A stretch of 64,000 bases of DNA from Glebionis coronaria. Its lineage: Eukaryota; Streptophyta; Magnoliopsida; Asterales; Asteraceae. Made by a program: the position numbers and the translations under genes. Numbering within the stretch: position 1 is the first letter of the stretch; the number at the start of each line of letters is the position of its first letter. Location of the stretch: NCBI GenBank assembly GCA_025667525.1, contig CM046876.1, forward strand, positions 478,722,557 to 478,786,556. The letters are read 5' to 3'. Under the pieces are notes generated by a model. It was given only the letters and a program-made list of their open reading frames with translations. It searched no databases and had not been told where the DNA came from. This document shows positions 47,530 through 55,874 of the stretch, one piece after another.

Positions 47530-47599
47530 AAGATGTGACCGAGACTTTATTGGGAAAAACGTATTTCCAACAATCTCCCCCTAAGGGAGGTCACATCTT
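47530..47599 (-). repeat. Second copy of the tract and LTR start in a different 11-bp stem
   Basis: AAGATGTGACC (47530-47540) pairs perfectly with GGTCACATCTT (47589-47599). The loop repeats the same core as the first hairpin (ACGTATTTC, then AACAATCTCCCCCTAAGGGA), but the stem sequence differs except for its last four bases. Confidence 0.88.
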
Positions 47600-49985
47600 T
47601 TTACAAAATCTTAAACCTAGCATCTATGCTTGAGTCTTCGATCTTGTTCTTGTGAATATGCTTGATGTGATCTTTGACTTTAGTCTTGAGCATGTTTCCT
47701 TGCCTTGACCTAGTGCATTCTTCACTTGTGATATTTGCCTCTTTGTGACTTCATGTTCCACATACTTATACTTTTAAATTCTTGAAAGCTTCAGAGTTTG
47801 ATACAGCGGAAGACTTGACCTTCAGGCTTTCTTGAATTTATTGAAGTACTATTTTGTATGTAGTATAAGCATGTGGTGACGACTTCTTCTGGTTTGTACA
47901 CCGCAATGCCACCTTCTTGTTACGCTGCATAAGACAGTTAGCAACAAAACAATATACACGGATGAAATGGCCTTGAACATTTCATTCTAATTCGGTAGCA
48001 TTTTACCTCCGGTCGGTGAAGACCGTTGGACGATATTAAATATCGTACTTGTGGCAGGTAGTTTCAATAAAGAACCTCCTTGACAAGATTTCGCGGGTAA
48101 ACCCGTTCTCTTTACTCGACCGTCCAAAGCAGATTGCGAACGTAAAGAGTGAATCATTTGGATAATATTATCCGCATGATTTGAAGCCGTCAATTCATGT
48201 TCCTGGAACAAGTGAAGTTCAATTAAGAACCGCACCATCGTTGCTTTCCAGTTGTCACTAGCTTGATTCATATAGAATCTTGCAAGTTACCTACCAAGTG
48301 CTGTTTGATGTTAACACTAGAAGGATTTCCATTCGTCACTGTAAATACTTAATAGTATTACTCTGAATGTTCTGGCAAGATCACTAAGATATTGCGTAGA
48401 GGCCTGGAACGTGTTTAAATTCATTTAAGAATTAAACCACTGTTGCTTTCCAGTTATCACAAGTTTGATTCATAAAGAATCGCACAAGTCACCTACCATG
48501 AGCTTTTTGATATTCGCTCAAGAAGGATTTCCATCTTCATTGTAAATACTTTCGTATTACTCGGATGTTCAGGCAAGATCATGAAGATTTTGCGTAGGAC
48601 TCTTAAGATCTTTCTTACTTTTCACAGTGTGTGAAGAAGCAAGGAAATATGAAAGTGTGTCCTAATGAGATATTTGATGATCTCAAATGGCTCTAGACTC
48701 GATCGTGCATTTTGGATTTTAGTGATCGGAGGCTGGAGAGGAGTGCCACCTTTTCAATACCAGTCTATTCGGAGTGAATAAACCAATAGATAACGTGTTG
48801 ATCTCCGTGTGATTAAAACAAATACCTTTTGAGAGATATTTGAGTTAGCTGGGAAGGGTTGTGCATTGCATCACTGGGTCCATGACGTCTATCTTCAATA
48901 TCAAGAATCATTAAAATGATCTCAATAGCATATGAATTGACCCGGTTTCTGCCTAAGGTTGTAAGGAGGGCTTCTTTCTTTACACCCTTTATCTTTACAT
49001 TTCTTTTTCATTCTTCAACCCCTTCAATGCTTACCAATACGTCATCACTAGCACCTTGCTATGATTGTTCCAGTGCTAACTTAAGTACTTGGTCGGCATT
49101 CAGCTACGTTCACAATCTTTCTCCGTCTTTCCTAAGGACTACTATTTCTAGCTATGGAATGTCCTTGGGAAGATTCCTCCGGTTCTAGAGAAATCATTAG
49201 ACTTTAACCTATCCTACCATCCTTATGTCACCACAATCTTCACCGTCGTGAATAGAGATGTTTTGGGTAAGTGTATGTCACCATGAAATCCATTTTGAAG
49301 TGCAAATCCATTTTGCTCCCCCTTAACATATGCCACGATATCCGAAAACATTTTGCATATGTCGGGATGAGCTATCACGTTAAGTCAAACCATTTATGAT
49401 TGATCATATCCCATATTAAATCACATTTTCTCCCCCATATTAAAAATATTAACCCAATCGATGTTTTTAATATCAATTGATTTAATAGCATTTTAAGAAA
49501 ATTTGGGAAGAAAAATGCAAGTCCAATTATCTTCATGAATTACACAAGCTCCCCCTCAAATTTATGAGGGTGTGCTGAAACGTAAAATAAATACCTTTTA
49601 AACACAAGTGTAAGGTATTTATCACGTGCAAAGATCATATATGAAAATGAATTCACAAGATTAACAATTTACGAGGTAGGACCTGAATGATGGAGAACAT
49701 CATATGAGAGATTCACATGGTTCTTGTTCACGAATGTTGGTCACCTCGTCACGTTCCCGAGAAAATTAATTCCCGTTGTTGAGTCAAAGCTTTCCGGTGA
49801 AATGCTTGACTTGATTATGAAAAGCGGGTTGCTATCTGAAATAATAGCAAACCGTTTAGAGCATGTTTTAAAATCATTTGAACTTCTGCTCGAACTTTAT
49901 TTACAACCCCGTGTCATTATTGAATGACATTTCTAGGTTCGTAAATATTATCGATTCCAGAAGACATGCTCGTTTTATCAAAACG
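47600..49985 (-). other. Hairpin-rich non-coding region of the gag-only element
   Basis: No gene. Perfect short inverted repeats recur: ACGATAT/ATATCGT (about 48023), ATAAATACCTT/AAGGTATTTAT (49587-49597, 49612-49622), CCCTCA/TGAGGG (49553-49558, 49565-49570). Three more C-tracts that are polypurine on the minus strand occur at 49318, 49432 and 49551. A roughly 200-bp tandem duplication lies at 48200-48605. Confidence 0.65.
48200..48605 (-). repeat. Two-copy tandem duplication of about 200 bp with paired hairpins
   Basis: Both copies contain GTTGCTTTCCAGTT, TTGATTCATA, ACCTACCA, AAGGATTTCCAT, GTAAATACTT and GCAAGATCA in the same order. Corresponding hairpins have different but complementary arms: AGTG/CACT in copy one against TGAGC/GCTCA in copy two. 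Confidence 0.75.
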
Positions 49986-50071
49986 TTTTTGAACACACAA
50001 TTTTGAAAGATTTAGAAAAACCTTTTGAGAAATTCTCAAAAAATTGTGTTCAAAGTTTTGAAAAACAATTA

Positions 50072-50935
50072 CTTGAGCTTAAGATGTTGAATATCTTAAA
50101 AGCGAGCTCAAGTCCGAGAAGTTATGAACTTCCCGTTGTTAAGGATAAGTTACCATCGGCGATAAACTTTCCTTTTATCTGAAGGACGAGTCCTAAGCTG
50201 ACATTTACTTAGAAGTCGTTTTTCATGAGCTTGAAAACTTTGACTGTTTTAACGGAAAGCTCATGACCGAGAAAGGTTAATTTCTCGTTATGAAGAAAAG
50301 TTCTCTTATTTAAAAGATACACTTTCCTTTCTGAGCTTAAAACTTCGAATGTTTTAATACAAGCTCATGACCGAGAAAGGTGAATTTCTCGTTAAGAGGA
50401 TAAGTTATCATAAAAGATAATCTTTCCTTTATTTTAAGTTCGGGTTACAGTCTGACATTTAACTGTAAGTGATTGTGCATGAGCTTAAAAACCTCGAATG
50501 TTTTTAATTTTAGCTCATGCCCGAGAAAACTTAATTTCTCGTTGTTAGGATAAGTTTATCATCGGCGATAAACTTTCCTTTCTTTGATGCACGGGTTACC
50601 ATCTGATATTTAATGATAAACCATATACACGAGCTTAAAACCTTTGAATGGTTTTAGGATAAGCTCGTGTCCAAGAAAACTTAATTTCTTGTTAAAAGGG
50701 TAAGTTATCGTTGCGTGGATAAACTTCCCTGTCTCTGAAGTCCGGGTCGTCGTCTGTCATTTAACGAAGAGCCATTGTGCATGAGCTTAAAAACTTGGAA
50801 TGTTTTTGATATAAGCTCATGCCCGAGAAAAATTAATTTCTCGTTGTTAGGATAAGTCATCATCGGGATGAACTTTCCTGTCTTTGGAGATCGAGTTACA
50901 GTCTGTTATGTGACTGTAAGTCCTAGTGCATGAGC
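50072..50935 (-). repeat. Tandem array of about six structured units after the gag stop
   Basis: Units start at about 50072, 50223, 50332, 50478, 50629 and 50779, with a partial seventh start at about 50928 that contains the gag stop codon. Each unit has hairpin A (CATGAGCTTAAAAAC with GTTTTT..AAGCTCATG), hairpin B (CGAGAAA/TTTCTCG) and hairpin C (AAGTTTATC/GATAAACTT type). Most also have hairpin D (TTACAGT/ACTGTAA type). Unit length is 109-155 bp; the shortest lacks D. Arms vary between units but complementarity is kept: for example CACGAGCTTA/TAAGCTCGTG and CAAGAAA/TTTCTTG in the unit at 50629. No open frame runs through it. Confidence 0.85.
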
Positions 50936-53188
50936 TTAACCATGAATCCCCTGAGATACTAGTTTCTCTGATATCTGCTTCTTCAGCAACCAAACTCTGA
51001 GAGTGTCCTTAGTTGAACGGTATACAATGATTGGACCGCTTCGTTCTTTTGGAACATCAACTTTGGTACCTGCATTCTCATTAGGAGTTTGTATACTTTT
51101 GCATGGGTTAGAGATATCTATTTGTGAAGCACGTGGGGGTTCACAGTTGGCTTTACTTGTGTCAGAGGTGGCCTGAGGGGATGATTCACTTGTCTTAGTT
51201 GGCAAACGTTTCCTTTTATAGAAAACCTTAAGTTCAGGCTTAAGTGATGTATCATCCTTTGCAATTTCCTCCCTAGTAGTCTTCGTAGAATCAGAGACTA
51301 TCCTAGTTAAAGGGCACTCGTTTCCTACAAGAGTGAAAGTTCTACCAGTGGGGTGCCACATTTTGCCAACGGGTTTGATTTTAGCAACCCACTGGGATTT
51401 AAGTCTAGCACGGGAGTTCACCTTATTAAGCAATTTTTTGATACAGGAATCATGATTTGCCGTAAAGACACATTTTTTACATGTTTTACAAGTAGCATAT
51501 TTAATGTCCGAGTAAGATCTAGAATCCCTAGATGATTGATTGATGCTCCTAGGATTGGACATGCTACGGTTAGCAGTGTTGGGTAAACTAGAAGGCATCT
51601 GACTAGGTTTGAAATTCCTATCTCTTACATGTGTCTTTTGCTTAGCTTCCCTAAGATCAGATTCATGGCAAACGTCATTTGAACTAGTTCTAGACGTGGT
51701 CTTGGTATTTTTAGGGAAACTAGATGCAATCATATGATTTGGTCTTGCTAAAGCTGGAGTGATCACATTGGGCCTAGTTGCTGGAGTGACTGGTCTAATA
51801 AGATGAACCAAATCAACTTGGGAGGTAAACCACGGTCTCGAGGATTGTGGTCGCTCGGATCTAAATGCAGTAGGTTGTCTGACAATCGGTTGTCTGACGA
51901 ACTGATTTGTAGGCGGTTTCCCCAAGATTGATGGTTTTTCAAGCTTAGTGTCCACACTAGGTCCTTTACTTTTCCTTAACTCGTTTTTCAACGCAGCTAT
52001 AGCAAAAACCTTTTCCTGTACTTGGGCCTTTAAAGTCTCATTTTCTTTGAGCAAGTTATCTTGGGATGCCAACTTAGATTCAAGCAGTTGAATTTGTTTC
52101 AAAAGATTATCCTTTTCAGCTTTAGAATCTAGAACAGTTTGATCCAATTTTCTTTCAAGAACAACGTTTGACTTTTCAAGTTTTTCAAAGTATGTTTCAA
52201 ATTTGTCCGTTTTCTTAGAAAATTCAAGTTTGGCATCCTCAAGATCTTTTGATTGCCGAGCTACGATCGTTTCGAGCTCTTTAATCTTGGAATCAGAATC
52301 AGTTAACGAGGCAGTTATAAAGCATTTATCATGATGAACTATAGCATTTTGAACACTTTCTCCCCCATTATGACTCACATCGGATGAATCATAAGTGGTA
52401 TTTCTATCACTCTTGTCCATCCCATGTTTGTCATAATTAGGTTCAGAATGCTCAATATGCGGCATGTCATCAGCATATACATCATAACCAACATCACATT
52501 GTACCATGTTTGCAGGCTCTTCGTCATAAATGGGTAAGGTGTCATCCAGAGAAATCTCGTGAACATTCCCTGACGTGCCACTGGCATCATGTAGTCCTCC
52601 TGATTCCGTGCTCTTAGCATCGATAGGCTCCAAGTTTTCAACCGTATGACCAGTTTCCTCTTGCATCGAAGAGTCTGGCACTCCATTATCATACCCTTGC
52701 TGAAGTCGAGATATTTCATAAATCGAAGACGAGACCGATGACATGAGTTTCAAAATTGTATCACGGAAAACTCGAAGCTCGGTATGTGTATCTCGAAGAA
52801 ATGATTGGCAAATCACAGAACTTTTAGGCTTAATGATATTGAATTGGAGGAAAGGCGTGAGTTGTGTCACAAGATCCTTATAGGAAAGTGCCGATGCAGA
52901 GTGATTAAAGTTTCCATGGTTGAGTTGCTCGGCGAGTTGGGTCAAAGTGGTAAAGATAGAGTCGATGAATATATGACGATCTTGACCAAAGATTGTCACA
53001 AATTCGCTCCCTCCTTGAAGCCGTGAAAGAGTGACTAGATGATATTGAAGCATTTGAAATGAATTTATACCACTTTCTCTAGCTTTGTCGTGCATTCGAT
53101 GCAAGTCTCCCTCTTTAAGTGTCGAATTTAACGAGTCCATTGAAAATCGAGGAAATTCGATTTGACTCAAAAGATGTTGTCGGCTCAA
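50936..53188 (-). CDS. Gag-like protein of the gag-only element (750 aa, intact)
   Basis: The only uninterrupted retroelement ORF of its size in the window. Residues 1-290 have no domain I recognise (an alpha-rich N-terminus followed by an acidic, Ser/Asp-rich linker). A long coiled coil spans about 297-404 (KIKELE..., LLKQIQLLESKLASQ). A basic Ser/Arg/Pro-rich region follows, then a Cys/His cluster C-K-T-C-K-K-C...H-D-S-C at about 563-581 and W-H-P-T-G-R-T-F-T-L-V-G-N at about 608. The Cys/His cluster and the WHPTGRTF block are like Asteraceae copia gag as I recall it. A classical CCHC knuckle and the UBN2 capsid core are not visible. It probably packages element RNA or helps a partner's particle; this is inference. 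The stop codon lies in the first bases of the structured array. Confidence 0.75.
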   Translation of the reverse strand: MSRQHLLSQIEFPRFSMDSLNSTLKEGDLHRMHDKARESGINSFQMLQYHLVTLSRLQGGSEFVTIFGQDRHIFIDSIFTTLTQLAEQLNHGNFNHSASALSYKDLVTQLTPFLQFNIIKPKSSVICQSFLRDTHTELRVFRDTILKLMSSVSSSIYEISRLQQGYDNGVPDSSMQEETGHTVENLEPIDAKSTESGGLHDASGTSGNVHEISLDDTLPIYDEEPANMVQCDVGYDVYADDMPHIEHSEPNYDKHGMDKSDRNTTYDSSDVSHNGGESVQNAIVHHDKCFITASLTDSDSKIKELETIVARQSKDLEDAKLEFSKKTDKFETYFEKLEKSNVVLERKLDQTVLDSKAEKDNLLKQIQLLESKLASQDNLLKENETLKAQVQEKVFAIAALKNELRKSKGPSVDTKLEKPSILGKPPTNQFVRQPIVRQPTAFRSERPQSSRPWFTSQVDLVHLIRPVTPATRPNVITPALARPNHMIASSFPKNTKTTSRTSSNDVCHESDLREAKQKTHVRDRNFKPSQMPSSLPNTANRSMSNPRSINQSSRDSRSYSDIKYATCKTCKKCVFTANHDSCIKKLLNKVNSRARLKSQWVAKIKPVGKMWHPTGRTFTLVGNECPLTRIVSDSTKTTREEIAKDDTSLKPELKVFYKRKRLPTKTSESSPQATSDTSKANCEPPRASQIDISNPCKSIQTPNENAGTKVDVPKERSGPIIVYRSTKDTLRVWLLKKQISEKLVSQGIHG

Positions 53189-55509
53189 ACGATTATGAAT
53201 TAAACCCGATCAAAAATCCGTAGTCGCTAAAAATAAAACCCGTCACGTTGACTCGTCACTTTGTCTTCAAATCCGGCCACAATTACGTTTAACCCGATAA
53301 ATATTTTTCCACGTTAACTTTTAAAGTACCCGCCTTAACACGATTTTGTCAAATTAATGAACAAAAATATACTAAACTAAAAAAAATTAACTTTATAAAA
53401 CTTGAAACAAAACAAAAAAATAAGAAAATAAAATAAAAACTTAACAAAGAATCTGATAGAAAAAACGTGTTTGGAACGTCCCAATAAATCTGATACAAAA
53501 AATCTGATATATAAAAATAAAAAAAAATTAACTTGTTTGGAACGTTCCAATAAAAACGTGGCTACAAATAACACAACGTGGCAAGAGAAACATAGTTTTC
53601 TCCGTCTCAATAAAATAATAACCTCGTTTTATCCGCCCACTAAATATACTCCAATCTAACCTAATTTTTCTCTCTCTCTCTCACAATACAGATCTCTCCG
53701 TCTCTTATCTCTCTTTCCCCATCACTCAGCCACCAATCATTCTCTCAAATAGCTAACGATGATTCTGATAGCTCTGTTTTAAGAAGTCAAACCCTTTAAA
53801 TCTCTTCAATCAATCTCTTCAATACGATTTAAATCGGTGTCCAATGACCAGCTCTTTTAATCTTTATCAATACCGGACCAGTCCCAGCCCAGATTAAGAA
53901 GGAACCAAGAAAAATGAGCTTCAAGATCTTAATCAAAAGATCTCGGGTAGGTGGTGTTTTGATTGCATGTTGGTTGAGTCCCTCTCTTCTGTAGCGTCTT
54001 TCTTGTGTGTGTCAGTTTGGTAGGTTGAGAGTGAGGGAGACGAGAGGTGACGTCGTGGTGAGTTTGGTGTAGTCGTGGTGAGTTTGGGGTCTGTGTGAGA
54101 TGGGTGCTGAGGGTGTGAGTTGTGGGTTTAAATGTCAGTCGAGAGTGGTGAGTGTTTGTGGGGTTTGAATCAGACGAGGGTGAGTGTTGGTGTGAGTGTC
54201 TGTGGCGAGTGGGTTTTGTTGTCGAGAGATGATGAAAGTTTTGATAAATCGAGTCTGGGGATGTTTGGTTTGGGTTGTGTTGGTCGAGGGTCGAGAGTAT
54301 TGTGAGGTGTGAGAGAGGGAGTCGAGGATGTGTGAATCTGTTGGGGTGAGTCGAGAGGTGTGACGAGAGGGTGTTAGTGATGGTGTGGGGAGGGTGTGAG
54401 GGGGTCGAGTGGTGTCCGAGAGGGTGTGGAGCGGCATGGGTTCTGTTGAGTCGAGAGAGGGAGTCGAGGGAGTCTGTTGGTGTGGTATGGTTTTGAATCG
54501 AGTCTCAGAAAAAAAAAGGTGTTCGAGAGGTGTGAGTCTGGAGGGGTGTGAGACGAGGGTCTGGGAATGAGTCGAGAGAGGGTGTTTGAGGTGTTGATCG
54601 AAAATTGGTGTTGAGTCAAAAAAAAATGTTCCCGTTATATTTAAATTGTCTTCATTCGGAACTTTGCATTCGTTCGGAAGAGTTCCGAATCGGAACTTGT
54701 TCGTTCGGAAGAGTTCCGAATCGGAAGAGTTCCTTCACCCGGAACTTTTTTCTTCACCCGGAAGTTTCGTTCACCCGGAACTTTTGGGTTTGATTCGGAA
54801 CTTTTGGTTCACTCGGAAGTTTCGTTCACCCGGAACTTATTCGTCCGGAACTTTTTCGTCCGGAACTTGGAGTTTGATTCGGAACTTGTGAATTTGACCC
54901 GGAACTTTTGAGATGATACGAAGCTTTTGTAACAGTATTGTTGGACAAATTTGGACAGTTATGACAGGACCAAAAATTGCCAGATAACCAAAAAATGACA
55001 GAAAAATCCAGATAGAAGACTGTTAAAAAATGATACTAAAAATAAAATTAAAATAATAAAAAATATAGAGAAAGACTATTGGACAAAAATTTGACACAAG
55101 CCCAGATCAAGAAAAAATTTAACAAAAACTGATAAAAATAAAATAAAACATAAAAAAATACGAACTAAAAATTGATAAAAATTTATATAAATTGATAAAA
55201 TTTAGAAAACATACAAACTTTTTACATAAATTGATGATTAAATTTGTGATTAAAAACAATAAAAAATACAAACTTTTTATAAAAACACAAACTTTTTTGA
55301 AATTTGATAAAGAAATTTTTGATTTTTATATAAAAATTTGTGATTTTTTATCTAAAAAGTAAGTAAATTTGAAGATTTGATATGATTTAACACATAAAAA
55401 CACAAACTTTTTATAAAAAATACAAAATTTTTAAAATTTAAGCATGATTAAATCAAAACCCACCAAAATCAAAAAGAAATAAAAGAAAGAATAAACCAAT
55501 CAAACCTTG
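53189..55509 (-). other. 5' leader of the gag-only element
   Basis: 2.3 kb without a supported gene. 54000-54600 is GT-rich on plus (CA/CT-rich in the transcript), 54650-54910 is a CGGAAC-motif cluster and 54950-55500 is very AT-rich. Long open frames over 54135-54619 reflect base bias. Confidence 0.6.
54646..54905. repeat. Cluster of CGGAAC/CGGAAG motifs
   Basis: About twenty copies of CGGAACTT or CGGAAG, often preceded by TTCACC or GATT, at irregular spacing in 260 bp. Some form exact palindromes, for example AGTTCCGA next to TCGGAACT. Confidence 0.75.
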
Positions 55510-55522
55510 GCTCTTGATACCA
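55510..55522 (-). promoter_or_regulatory. Primer binding site of the gag-only element
   Basis: The minus strand reads TGGTATCAAGAGC two bases inside the 5' LTR, a match to initiator-Met tRNA complement with one inserted A. Confidence 0.85.
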
Positions 55523-55524
55523 AT

Positions 55525-55874
55525 TGAAGGTCTACGAAATTAATGGCCTATTCTATATCATGGATTTGATGGATTAATATGGATTTGGATGGTTGATTGA
55601 TTGATAAATAAAGAAGAGATGAAGGAAGGAGATGAGGGATTAGAGAGAGAAAGGAGAGAAAAGGGGAAATCTAGAGAGAGAAAATAAAGATAGAATGAAT
55701 AAGTGAAATGACAATCAACAACACCCCTCCTAACATGCTAGGAGGGGTTATATATAGCCCACCCTACATGTGGGCTATATGGGCTATACTTAAACTAAAT
55801 GGATCACGAGCCAATTACATAATTATCGTTGGAGCGACCGATCCTTCATAAATACGTAAAACGTATTTCTAACA
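55525..55874 (-). repeat. 5' LTR of the gag-only element
   Basis: 350 bp, 3 differences from 47108-47457. It holds the same two TATA-flanking hairpins (about 55724-55780) and the left arm of the tract-enclosing stem. Confidence 0.92.

Larger units (their letters stand above)
47108..55874 (-). mobile_element. Gag-only Sirevirus-like LTR retrotransposon (8.8 kb, non-autonomous)
   Basis: Two 350-bp LTRs (47108-47457, 55525-55874) differ at only 3 positions by eye. Exact target duplications AATTA flank the element (47103-47107, 55875-55879). On the minus strand: 5' LTR, PBS, a 2.3-kb leader, one intact 750-codon ORF, a 3.5-kb hairpin-rich non-coding region, polypurine tract and 3' LTR. No protease, integrase or RT is present in any frame, so mobility must depend on an autonomous partner. 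The small LTR divergence makes it the youngest LTR insertion here, as its position inside the Tekay LTR also requires. Confidence 0.92.

Noticed and set aside
54135..54619. Thr/Pro/Ser-rich open frames on the minus strand.
   Set aside because: They follow the GT-rich (plus) composition of the element's leader and lie between PBS and gag.
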